Positions 9,348 to 17,540 of a stretch of DNA of 64,000 nucleotides are shown in pieces. The first letter of the stretch is position 1. Each line of letters opens with the position of its first letter. The stretch is from Hymenobacter lapidarius (lineage in GTDB: Bacteria; Bacteroidota; Bacteroidia; Cytophagales; Hymenobacteraceae). The notes below the pieces were generated by a model. It did no database searches. It saw nothing but the letters and a program-made list of their open reading frames with translations, and was not told the origin of the DNA. Where the stretch lies: the NCBI RefSeq assembly GCF_001816145.1, contig NZ_MDZB01000044.1, forward strand, positions 1-64,000, written 5' to 3'. Both the position numbers and the translations under genes were made by a program.

Positions 9348-9623
9348 TTAGAGCTTGGTCCAGATAAGTACGCAAACTACGACTGCGAACAGGCCGAGGC
9401 CTTCAATCAGAGCGGCGGCGATAATCATAGCCGTCTGGATTTTGCCCGAAGCATCGGGCTGACGGCCGATGGCATCCATAGCGCTGCCGCCAATGCGACC
9501 AATACCCAGGCCTACGCCCAAAGCAACCAAACCTGCACCGATACCGGCACCCATTACAGCCAAACCAGGACCGTAGTTGGCGGCCATTTCAGCAGCAGCC
9601 TGCAACAACAAAGAAAGAAGCAT
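9348..9623 (-). CDS. atpE: ATP synthase F0 subunit c
   Basis: 91 residues, slightly longer at the N terminus than a typical 75-85 residue c subunit. Two membrane helices form a hairpin: the glycine-rich first helix (GAGIGAGLVALGVGLGIG), the polar loop with RQPDA, and the second helix with the ion-binding glutamate in AALIEGLGLFAVVVC. No sodium-site pattern is obvious, so proton coupling is the simple reading. The c subunits make the rotor ring. Confidence 0.97.
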   Translation of the reverse strand: MLLSLLLQAAAEMAANYGPGLAVMGAGIGAGLVALGVGLGIGRIGGSAMDAIGRQPDASGKIQTAMIIAAALIEGLGLFAVVVCVLIWTKL

Positions 9624-9752
9624 AAAAAAAAGAAAAAGGGGAAAGAGAAAAAGCTAGCCAATCCCGCAGCGGGGGGGGAGGGATGCTGCGGTCTGACTAA
9701 AACAGCCAGCAGGTCGGGCACAGGGCCTACCTGAATAAGTCGTATGATTTGA

Positions 9753-10820
9753 TTAGTGCGCGTGCAAGGGAGCGTGGGCCTGGTCGGCCCCGTCGCCACC
9801 ACCAATCTGGTGGTCAGCATCGTGGTGCTCTTCTACTGCGCCGCCAATGTACATGGCGGTGAGCAGCGTGAAGATGAAGGCCTGCAGGATGGCCACCAAC
9901 AGCTCCAGAATGTTGATAAACAAGCCGAACGCCAGCGTAACCGGCGCCACCGCCCACGATTTGAAGATAAACACCAGGCTGATAAAGCTCAGCACCACGA
10001 TGTGTCCGGCCGTGATGTTGGCAAACAGACGAATCATCAGGGAGAAAGGCTTGGTGAAGATGCCCAGGAATTCTACCACTATCATGATGGGCAGCAGCGG
10101 CTTCGGCACGCCGGGCGTGGCGAAGATGTGGGCCCAGTAGTTCTTGTTGCTGGAAGCCAGCGTGATAACCAGCGTCATCACGGCCAGCACCAGGGTCACG
10201 GCAATGTTGCCGCTCAGGTTGGCCGCGCCAGGCATGAGGCCCAGCAAGTTGTTGAACCAGATAAAGAAGAAGGCCGTGAGCAGGTATGGCATGTAGCGCT
10301 CGTACTTGGGGCCGATGTTCTTCCGGGCAATTTCGTCGCGGATGAAAATGATAACGGGCTCGAAGAACGATTGCAGGCCGCTGGGCGCCCGGCCATGGTT
10401 CTTCTTATATCCACGGGCTACGGCCGTGAACACAATTAGCATGAGCGCGGCGCTGAATAGCAGCGAGGCGGTGTTTTTGGTGATGGAAAAGTCGTATACT
10501 TTGCTGCCGTCTTCGGCCACCAGCTTGTCTTCTTCCAGCTTCAGGCCGTTGTGGCTGTGGCCGTGGGCCAGCTGGCCACCCGAGAACATGCTCAGGCCTT
10601 TGGTGGGCTGGTAGGCGATGATGGGCAGTGGCACGCTGACGTGGGTGGCGTGCTCGCCCTCGCCGAGGGTGGCCAGGTGCCACTCGTGCGAATCGCCGAT
10701 GTGCTCCAAAATCATTTCGCCGGGATTGAAGCCTTCCCCTTTGGAAGCCTCAACGGCAGGCTCGTTCGCAAAAACGGACAGGGATACGAAGCAAAGAAGT
10801 ATCGAGAGTAAACGCTTCAT
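9753..10820 (-). CDS. atpB: ATP synthase F0 subunit a
   Basis: 355 residues, longer than the E. coli subunit because of an N-terminal export-signal-like segment (MKRLLSILLCFVSLSVFA) and a periplasmic histidine-rich stretch, as seen in other Bacteroidota. The conserved proton-channel helix with the essential arginine is visible as MIRLFANITAGHIVVLSF. The C terminus is histidine-rich (EEHHDADHQ). Subunit a carries the two proton half-channels facing the c ring. It is followed by atpE and preceded by two small membrane-protein genes. Confidence 0.96.
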   Translation of the reverse strand: MKRLLSILLCFVSLSVFANEPAVEASKGEGFNPGEMILEHIGDSHEWHLATLGEGEHATHVSVPLPIIAYQPTKGLSMFSGGQLAHGHSHNGLKLEEDKLVAEDGSKVYDFSITKNTASLLFSAALMLIVFTAVARGYKKNHGRAPSGLQSFFEPVIIFIRDEIARKNIGPKYERYMPYLLTAFFFIWFNNLLGLMPGAANLSGNIAVTLVLAVMTLVITLASSNKNYWAHIFATPGVPKPLLPIMIVVEFLGIFTKPFSLMIRLFANITAGHIVVLSFISLVFIFKSWAVAPVTLAFGLFINILELLVAILQAFIFTLLTAMYIGGAVEEHHDADHQIGGGDGADQAHAPLHAH

Positions 10821-10856
10821 TCAAAGATGTTTAATTGAAGATTTCAGGCTAAAGCG

Positions 10857-11264
10857 CTATGTTTGCGCTACTTGCTTTTTCGAAATCGGCCGCAAGTTAC
10901 TCAAAATAGCCCATATTTCAAACCCAGCCCACGAAAAGTACAGCAGGAAGAAGGCGCCGAGGAAGGTCCAGAGGCCGCGCCCCTCCTGGGCGCCGCCTCT
11001 GGCCAGATGCACCGTGACTAGGGCCAGGGAAGTGAGCATGCGCACCGTCATGCCGATGAGGTAGCCGATGCCCAGGTTGGTGGGCGACACTGCCACGAGG
11101 CGCGCCGTGAGGCTGTAGATAAGGAACGTGAGCCCGGCCATGAAGCCAAACAGCAACCCCGTGTACCGGTGAATTATGGCCGGGCCGAAGAGCAAATGCA
11201 GGGCGTAGAGCAGCCCCCCTAACACCCCGCCAAACAATAAAAACTGGCGCAGAAATCGAATCAT
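10857..11264 (-). CDS. Four-helix membrane protein at the atpI position
   Basis: 135 residues with about four membrane helices (residues 8-26, 34-54, 65-86, 100-122). It sits between the AtpZ-like gene and atpB, where many bacteria encode AtpI, a helper for assembling the c ring. The sequence itself is not clearly AtpI, so the role is inferred from position, topology and size. Confidence 0.75.
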   Translation of the reverse strand: MIRFLRQFLLFGGVLGGLLYALHLLFGPAIIHRYTGLLFGFMAGLTFLIYSLTARLVAVSPTNLGIGYLIGMTVRMLTSLALVTVHLARGGAQEGRGLWTFLGAFFLLYFSWAGFEIWAILSNLRPISKKQVAQT

Positions 11265-11282
11265 AAAGGTGCGGTGCGGTTT

Positions 11283-11350
11283 AGTTGTCGGTTGGTAGTT
11301 GTCAGTTGTTGGCTGTATGACTTACAACCGCCAACCGACAACCGACAACT
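11283..11350. repeat. Inverted repeat between atpZ and the atpI-like gene
   Basis: AGTTGTCGGTTG at 11283-11294 pairs perfectly with 11339-11350, and further degenerate GTTGTCAG/GTTGG words extend each arm inward. The right arm overlaps the stop of the AtpZ-like gene at 11349. Confidence 0.7.
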
Positions 11351-11594
11351 ACTCTTTGGTGAGGCTGCGGATAATCTGGAACATGGCGAGAAATACCCCC
11401 ACCAGCATGAGCCCCACCGTGAACCACGGGTTTTTGGACTGGTACCGCTCATCGAGCCACGTGCCCAGCCAAGTGAAGCCGCCGATGATGCCTAGCATTT
11501 GGAAGGCAATGCCCGAGTACTTGGCGAATGCGCGGACGCGGTTGGGGCCCACGGCGGGCTTGTTGGCAGGCGCAGGAACAGGCGGAATGGGCAT
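11349..11594 (-). CDS. atpZ: AtpZ/AtpI family protein
   Basis: 81 residues with two membrane helices (YSGIAFQMLGIIGGFTWLG and a second near residues 59-76) separated by a short charged loop, WLDERYQSKNPWF. This matches the AtpZ family, small partners of AtpI encoded at the head of atp operons and implicated in Mg2+ supply or c-ring assembly. It is the first gene of the minus-strand operon, 26 bases downstream of a -7 type box. Confidence 0.85.
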   Translation of the reverse strand: MPIPPVPAPANKPAVGPNRVRAFAKYSGIAFQMLGIIGGFTWLGTWLDERYQSKNPWFTVGLMLVGVFLAMFQIIRSLTKE

Positions 11595-11619
11595 GGAAAG
11601 GGAGAAGTGGAGCGTTGCG

Positions 11620-11627
11620 CAAAGGTA
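11620..11627 (-). promoter_or_regulatory. -7 box (TACCTTTG) before the atp operon
   Basis: The minus strand reads TACCTTTG, matching the Bacteroidota sigma-A -7 consensus TAnnTTTG, 26 bases before the AtpZ start. No good upstream TTTG box was found at the usual distance. Confidence 0.6.
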
Positions 11628-11771
11628 CGGCGGGTGCGAAGGACCGTTTGGTCCGGGAAAAACGTAATTTTACCCGTTCGCCTTCGTTAGCCGGCTGGCG
11701 CTTGTCTGCTATAACGAACATTTCGGGTTGCCTCCGACGTTGCGGAGGCAATTGGCTGCCTTTTTTTCTCC

Positions 11772-14700
11772 TTGGCTTTGACACAACATCTGCTGATACC
11801 CCGCTGGCCGGCGCTACTTCTCTTCCTGTTGGGAATGGGGGCAGCGGGCTGTGCTTCGGATAAAAACCTGGTGGCGCACGCGTTCAACAACGTAGCGGCG
11901 CGGGACAATGCGTATTTCATTGCCCGGGAAAAGCTGCAAGCCACGGAAGAAAAGCTATACGCGGGCCGCATCAACGACTACAACCAGCCCCTGACGCTGT
12001 TTCCCACGCTGGACAGCGCCAGCGTACGGGCCAACCGGGCAGAGCTGAACGACATCATCAAGAAGGCATCGATGCCGATTCAGCACCGGCCGGGGTCGGA
12101 CTGGACGGATGACGCCTACATTCTGGTGGGCTGGTCGCGCTTTTACCAGATGCAATTCGATGACGCGGCCCTGACGTTTAAGTACGTCAATTCGACCAGC
12201 AAAGACCCCAATGCCAAGCATGAAGCGCTGATTGGGCTGATGCGCACTTTCGTAGCGCAGGGCGAGATGGAGAGCGCCAAAGCGGTGTCGGACCTGCTGG
12301 ACAAGGAAAAAGGCCTGCCCGAGGATGCGCGCCAGTTATTTCTGACCCGGGCCGACTATTACATCCGCACCGATGAGCCGGCCAAGGCCATTCCGCAGCT
12401 GGAGCGGGCCATTCCGCTCATCGAGTTGAAGAACGAACGGTCGCGGACCCGCTACCTGCTGGCCCAGCTCTACCAGAATGCCGGCGAGAACAAGAAAGCC
12501 TACGAGCAGCTCGACCAGATTCTGGCGCGCAACCCGCCGTATGAGCTGGATTTTCAGGCCAAGCTGCTGCTGGCGCAGGTGTCGGACCTCAGCGAAAAGG
12601 ACCGGGTGCGGCTCGACAAAAATTTTGTGGCGCTGCTCAAGGACACCAAGAACAAGGACTACCGCGACAAGATTTACTATGAGATGGCGCGGCTGAACTA
12701 CCGCGAAAAGAACATTCCCGAAGCCCTGAAGCTGCTGCGGCAATCCGTGCAGGCCACCACCACCAACCGGCTGCAGAAGAGCTACACCTACCTGATGGCG
12801 GGCCGCATTTACTACGAAGACCTGCAGAAGTACCGCCTCGCGGCAGCTTACTACGACAGCACGGTGCAGAACCTGGCGCAGGATGCCAAAACCTACGCCG
12901 CCATCAAGGAGCGCAGCGACATTCTCCGGGAATTCGCCAAGCAGTACACCATCATCGAAACGCAGGACAGTCTGCAGGCCCTGGCACGGCTGCCCGCCGG
13001 GGCGCTGGACGAGAAGCTTAATCTGTATGCCGACGCGGCCATCGTGGCGGCCCAACAGGAGGCGGCCCGGCTCGCGGCGCTGCAAAAGGTGAACGACCGG
13101 GCCGCGGAATTTGCCTCCCGAACCACCAGCAGCTCCTCCGGATTCTCCCCGGACGGGACCATTGGCCGGGCCAGCGACGACCTGCTGGCCTTCGACCCCA
13201 CCGCCGCCGGCACGGGGGCCAAATGGTACTTCGATAACCCGGCTACGCTGGGCACCGCACGGGCCGACTTTATCCGGAAGTGGGGCAACCGCCAGCTGCA
13301 GGACAACTGGCGCACGAGCAGCCAGGCCAGCATCTCCCCCAATACCACTGCCAACGGTGGGGTGCCTGTTGCCATTACCGGCAACGACCAAACCGCCGTG
13401 AACGGCGGCCAAACCGACCCCGCCGCTCCGGCCCCTGCCGCCGACCCGGAAGCCGAAAAGCGGACGCTGGTGGCGCAATACCGCAGCACCCTGCCCACCA
13501 CGCCGGAACTACTGCAAGCTTCCGACACCCAGGTGGAGGGCGCGCTGTACGAGCTGGCCGGCATTTACAAAGAGCAACTGAAGGAGCGGGAGAAGGGCTT
13601 CGAGACCTACGAAAAGCAGGTGGGCCGCTACCCTACGGGCGCGCACGCCCCCGATGCCTACTACTTGCTGTACCTGCACAACAAGGACAAGTCCGACGCC
13701 GCTAAAATGGCCCAGTACGCCGCGGCGCTGCAGCGGGAGTTTCCCACTTCCATTTATGCCAAGCTGATTGCCGACCCGCTGTACCGTGAGCACGAGCTGG
13801 CCCTGCACAACGCCGTGGCGAGCCGCGTGGACTCGGCCTTCACGCTCTACAAAAACCAGGAATTTCGGAAGGCCACGGCGGTGCTGGCCCGCAGCGAAAA
13901 GCTGTACCCCAAGAGCGACCTTGCTGACCGGGTGGCTTACCTGAAAACGCTGTTGGTCATTCGCACCCAGCCCCCACTCACGGCCCGCTCCTCGGTGGAG
14001 GCTTTCTACACTAAGTTCCCCGACAGCCCGCTCGTGCCCCAGGCCCAGGCGCTGGCTGAAACCTACAAAAAGCAGGGTGCCGGACAAATTGCCGGCGCAC
14101 TGGCCTCGACCGAAAAACCCGTGGTGTCCGTTTTCCGGCCGGGTGAGGTAGACAACCGCCTGCGCATTCAGTACCGCGAAGACGAGACGCCCGCCAAGGC
14201 GCTGAATACCGCGCCGGCCGCGCCTACCTCTCCCATTGCGCCGGGCTTGCTGGGTACGCGCAGAGCAAGCGCAGCCAGCGCCGCGCCTACCCAGACGCTG
14301 GCGGGTACTCCTACGGCCGCTGCCGTGCCCGACGCGGGCGTTGCTCCTGCCGCTGCTATTCCGGCTCCGGCGGCGGCGCCGGGCTCCGTTGCGGCGGTGC
14401 CCCCAGCGGCTGGCACCCCGCCCGCTGGGGTAGTTCCGGCAGCGGCGCCCACTCCCGCTGCGGTGGAGGCTCCTGCAGATGTGCCCGCCACGGCCTACGT
14501 CACGCAGCTAAGCGGCGCCCATGCGGTGGTGCTGGTGTTTCCAAAAGCCGCGCCGGCCGCGGCCGATTTGACCACCCAGCTGGGCACGTACAACAACCGG
14601 TTTTTCCGGGCCAACAACCTACGCGTGGAAACCCCACCGCTCGGCACCGACCAGGACCTGGTGGTGGTGCGGGCGCTGCCCGGCGCCAAGGTGGCCCAGA

Positions 14701-14858
14701 GCTACGCCACCAAGTTGCGGGGGCCGCAATCGCCGCTGGCCCGGCTGCGCGGGGCCGGCTATCAGACGGTGGTTATCAGCCTTGAAAATCTTACCTTACT
14801 GCAAGCTACCGGTGATTTGGCCGGGTACTTGAGCTTTTATCAGCGCGTTTATAAATGA
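11772..14858 (+). CDS. sprE: SprE/PorW-like T9SS lipoprotein with TPR repeats
   Basis: 1,028 residues. A signal peptide with lipobox AAGC places the lipid on Cys27, so the mature protein is an envelope lipoprotein. The body is built of tetratricopeptide-like helices (YILVGWSRFYQMQFDDAALTF, then LEGALYELAGIYKEQLKE). A proline/alanine-rich linker covers about residues 805-900 and a small C-terminal domain follows. The architecture fits SprE/PorW, which links the GldKN ring to the outer-membrane translocon in type IX secretion; a gldKLMN locus lies 4.6 kb away. The start at TTG 11772 is the only one leaving a full signal peptide. The name rests on architecture, not alignment. Confidence 0.7.
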   Translation: MALTQHLLIPRWPALLLFLLGMGAAGCASDKNLVAHAFNNVAARDNAYFIAREKLQATEEKLYAGRINDYNQPLTLFPTLDSASVRANRAELNDIIKKASMPIQHRPGSDWTDDAYILVGWSRFYQMQFDDAALTFKYVNSTSKDPNAKHEALIGLMRTFVAQGEMESAKAVSDLLDKEKGLPEDARQLFLTRADYYIRTDEPAKAIPQLERAIPLIELKNERSRTRYLLAQLYQNAGENKKAYEQLDQILARNPPYELDFQAKLLLAQVSDLSEKDRVRLDKNFVALLKDTKNKDYRDKIYYEMARLNYREKNIPEALKLLRQSVQATTTNRLQKSYTYLMAGRIYYEDLQKYRLAAAYYDSTVQNLAQDAKTYAAIKERSDILREFAKQYTIIETQDSLQALARLPAGALDEKLNLYADAAIVAAQQEAARLAALQKVNDRAAEFASRTTSSSSGFSPDGTIGRASDDLLAFDPTAAGTGAKWYFDNPATLGTARADFIRKWGNRQLQDNWRTSSQASISPNTTANGGVPVAITGNDQTAVNGGQTDPAAPAPAADPEAEKRTLVAQYRSTLPTTPELLQASDTQVEGALYELAGIYKEQLKEREKGFETYEKQVGRYPTGAHAPDAYYLLYLHNKDKSDAAKMAQYAAALQREFPTSIYAKLIADPLYREHELALHNAVASRVDSAFTLYKNQEFRKATAVLARSEKLYPKSDLADRVAYLKTLLVIRTQPPLTARSSVEAFYTKFPDSPLVPQAQALAETYKKQGAGQIAGALASTEKPVVSVFRPGEVDNRLRIQYREDETPAKALNTAPAAPTSPIAPGLLGTRRASAASAAPTQTLAGTPTAAAVPDAGVAPAAAIPAPAAAPGSVAAVPPAAGTPPAGVVPAAAPTPAAVEAPADVPATAYVTQLSGAHAVVLVFPKAAPAAADLTTQLGTYNNRFFRANNLRVETPPLGTDQDLVVVRALPGAKVAQSYATKLRGPQSPLARLRGAGYQTVVISLENLTLLQATGDLAGYLSFYQRVYK

Positions 14859-14965
14859 GTTAAAAGTGAGGAGTTATGAGTTATGGGTTTGCAGTCGGAC
14901 CTTTGCGCCGTGGTTAGGCCTGCTTGAGTTTTAACTCATAACTTTTAACTCCTAACTCTTAACTC
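14857..14965. repeat. Inverted repeat between sprE-like and PBP genes
   Basis: Arms 14857-14885 and 14937-14965 (29 bases, 25 matching) are made of degenerate AGTTATGAG/AGTTAAAAG words. The left arm starts inside the TGA stop; the right arm ends 5 bases before the next ATG. Confidence 0.85.
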
Positions 14966-14970
14966 TAAAA

Positions 14971-17313
14971 ATGCCAACCTCCTCTCCTGCCCGCCGTTCG
15001 AAGCCGACGCCCTTGAAGCCCGTGCGCAGTGGTCGGTTCACGGCGTTCACGCGCACCATGTGGGTGCTGTTTGGCGCGGGCGTGGTGGGCCTGGCCTTGT
15101 TTGTGCTGGCCGTGAGCGGCAACTTCCTGAACCTGTTCGGGCGCATGCCCAACCTGAAAACCCTGGAAAACCCGCGCTCGGAACTGGCCTCGGAAATCTA
15201 CTCCGCCGATGGGGTACTACTGGGCAAGTACTTCCGGGAAAACCGCACGCCGGTTGAGTTCAACGAACTGCCCCAAAATCTGGTTGATGCCCTAATAGCC
15301 ACCGAGGACGTGCGCTTTGAGCAGCACTCGGGCATCGACCTGAAAAGCGTGTTCCGGGCCGTGGTGGGTGTGGCCACCTTCAACCGCAACGGTGGCGGCT
15401 CCACTCTCAGCCAGCAGGTGGCCAAAGTGCTGTTTAAGACCCGCGCCGAAGACCTCAACAACGGGTCGCTGAACGGCAACGGCAAGGTGGGCCTGCTCAT
15501 TACCAAGGCCAAGGAGTGGATTCTGGCCATTCGGCTGGAGCGCAACTACACCAAGCGCGAAATCCTGCGCATGTACCTCAACACGGTGGAGTACGGGTCG
15601 AACTCGTTCGGTATCAACACCGCTGCCAAGACGTTTTTCAACAAAAAGCCGCTGGACCTGACCACCCCCGAAGCCGCCACGCTGGTGGGCATTGTGAACG
15701 CGCCGGGCCGCTTCAGCCCCATCAACCACCCCGAACGCTCCCGCAAGCGCCGCAACTGGGTGCTGCGCCAGATGGCCAAGTCGAACTACATCACCGATGC
15801 CCAGCTGGCCCAGGACACCGCCAAGGCCATCGTGCTGCACTACTCCGTGGAGAACCCCACCAAGGGCCTGGCGCCGTACTTCCGCTCGGAAGTGGCCAAG
15901 TCGCTGGTGGCCTGGGCCCGCGAAACCGACCACGACCTGTATGCCGATGGCCTGAAGATTTACACCACCATCGACTCGCGCATGCAGACTTACGCCGAGA
16001 AATCGGTGGCCGAGCACCTGGCCCTGCAGCAGAAATGGTTTACCCAGCACTGGAAGGGCCAGCTGCCCTGGCGCGACGAAAACGGCAAGGTCATTCCCGA
16101 GTTCCTGAACATTGCCATGCGCCGCACCCAGCGCTACAAGTCGCTGATGAACAACTACGACGGCAACCGCGACTCGGTGAATTACTACCTGCGCAAGAAG
16201 TACAAGATGCAGGTGTTCACCTGGCAGGGCGAAAAGGAAATGCTGATGTCGCCGCTCGACTCGCTGGCGTATTACAAGCGCTACCTGCGCGCCGGCTTCA
16301 TGGCCATGAACCCCCTGAACGGCCAGATAAAAGCCTGGGTGGGCGGCCCGAACTACAAGTTTTTCAAGTTTGACCACGTTCGCCAGGGCAAGCGCCAGCC
16401 CGGCTCCACGTTCAAGCCCATTGTGTACACGGCGGCCATCGACCAGGGCTATTCGCCCTGCTACCCGCGGCCCGACGTGGCCACCACTTTCCCAGCCGTA
16501 GCGGGCCGGGCGCCCTACACCCCCAGGAACTTTGAGGGCAGCTTTTCGGGCCGGGTGTTTACGCTGCGGCAGGCCCTGGCCCGCTCCATGAACTCCATCA
16601 CAGCGTGGCTGGTGATGAAGCTCACGCCCGAGACCATTGCCGGCTACGCCAAGCGCATGGGCATCGAGTCGCCAATTGAGGCGGTGCCGGCCATCGGCTT
16701 CGGGTCGTCGGATGTCAACATATACGAGCTGTGCGGTGCCTACGCCACCTTCGTAAACAAGGGCGTCTGGACTTCGCCCACCATGGTGACGCGCATCGAG
16801 GACAAAAACGGCAACGTGCTGCGCGAATTTGTGCCTCGTACCCGCGAGGTGCTCAGTGAAGAAACCGCCTACGTGATGACCAACATGCTGCAGGCCAGCA
16901 CCACCGAGCCCGGCGGCACCAGCACCATCCTGCACACCGGCTTCAAGTTTCCCTATGAAATAGGTGGCAAAACCGGCACCACCTCCAATTACTCCGACGC
17001 CTGGTTTATGGGCATCACCCCGGACCTGGTGTGCGGCATGTGGGTGGGCGGCGAAGACCGCAGCATTCACTTCCGCACGGGCACCTACGGCCAGGGCGCG
17101 CGCCTGGCGCTGCCGCTCTACGGCCTGTTTATGCAGAAGGTGTACAAGGACAAGAGCATCGGCATCAGCACCGCGCCGTTTCCCAAGCCCGCCGCGCCGC
17201 TCGGCATCGAGCTCGACTGCTCGAAGTACTACGGCGGCCAGCGCGACACCATCCCCGACGCCCAGAAGCTGAACCGCCGCGACCCCGTCGACCTCAGCGA
17301 TGAGGACATATAA
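14971..17313 (+). CDS. Class A penicillin-binding protein (PBP1a type)
   Basis: 780 residues. A basic cytoplasmic tail is followed by one membrane helix (about 28-50). The GT51 glycosyltransferase domain has the catalytic ATEDVRFEQHSGID block near residue 110 and GGSTLSQQVAK near 148. The transpeptidase domain has active-site serine in PGSTFKP near 478, SMN near 540 and KTGTT near 666. It polymerises and crosslinks peptidoglycan on the outer face of the inner membrane. A hairpin terminator follows. The start at ATG 14971 is clear because a repeat fills the upstream gap. Confidence 0.95.
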   Translation: MPTSSPARRSKPTPLKPVRSGRFTAFTRTMWVLFGAGVVGLALFVLAVSGNFLNLFGRMPNLKTLENPRSELASEIYSADGVLLGKYFRENRTPVEFNELPQNLVDALIATEDVRFEQHSGIDLKSVFRAVVGVATFNRNGGGSTLSQQVAKVLFKTRAEDLNNGSLNGNGKVGLLITKAKEWILAIRLERNYTKREILRMYLNTVEYGSNSFGINTAAKTFFNKKPLDLTTPEAATLVGIVNAPGRFSPINHPERSRKRRNWVLRQMAKSNYITDAQLAQDTAKAIVLHYSVENPTKGLAPYFRSEVAKSLVAWARETDHDLYADGLKIYTTIDSRMQTYAEKSVAEHLALQQKWFTQHWKGQLPWRDENGKVIPEFLNIAMRRTQRYKSLMNNYDGNRDSVNYYLRKKYKMQVFTWQGEKEMLMSPLDSLAYYKRYLRAGFMAMNPLNGQIKAWVGGPNYKFFKFDHVRQGKRQPGSTFKPIVYTAAIDQGYSPCYPRPDVATTFPAVAGRAPYTPRNFEGSFSGRVFTLRQALARSMNSITAWLVMKLTPETIAGYAKRMGIESPIEAVPAIGFGSSDVNIYELCGAYATFVNKGVWTSPTMVTRIEDKNGNVLREFVPRTREVLSEETAYVMTNMLQASTTEPGGTSTILHTGFKFPYEIGGKTGTTSNYSDAWFMGITPDLVCGMWVGGEDRSIHFRTGTYGQGARLALPLYGLFMQKVYKDKSIGISTAPFPKPAAPLGIELDCSKYYGGQRDTIPDAQKLNRRDPVDLSDEDI

Positions 17314-17538
17314 TCGCTGATTGCCACTGATTGAAGTGATTTCGCTGATTTTTTCTTCGGCGAGGTGGCTAGGCAGCAGGTTTGTTGGTGTTTAGCAGAA
17401 ATGACCGGCGACTTTTGCCGGTCATTTTTTGTTACGAACAGCGCCTACCGCAGCAGTTTTCAATCGCGCCCCGTATTCCCTTCCTCCAACGCGCCCCTAG
17501 AATCAGCGTAATCATATCAATCAGCGGTAATCAGCGAT
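17313..17538. repeat. Inverted repeat enclosing the PBP-uvrC gap
   Basis: Arms 17313-17350 and 17501-17538 (38 bases, 33 matching) consist of degenerate GCTGATT words. The left arm begins at the TAA stop and the right arm ends 2 bases before the uvrC ATG. The terminator at 17399-17430 lies inside the loop. Confidence 0.85.
17399..17430 (+). terminator. Terminator after the PBP gene
   Basis: AAATGACCGGC pairs with GCCGGTCATTT around a 7-base loop and runs into six T. Confidence 0.85.
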
Positions 17539-17540
17539 AT

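Noticed and set aside
15292..17070. Minus-strand frame of 592 codons antisense to the PBP gene
   Set aside because: Shadow of a certain gene.
14857..17538. CRISPR-like repeats in the gene gaps
   Set aside because: The repeats are one inverted pair per gap, not regular direct repeats with unique spacers.
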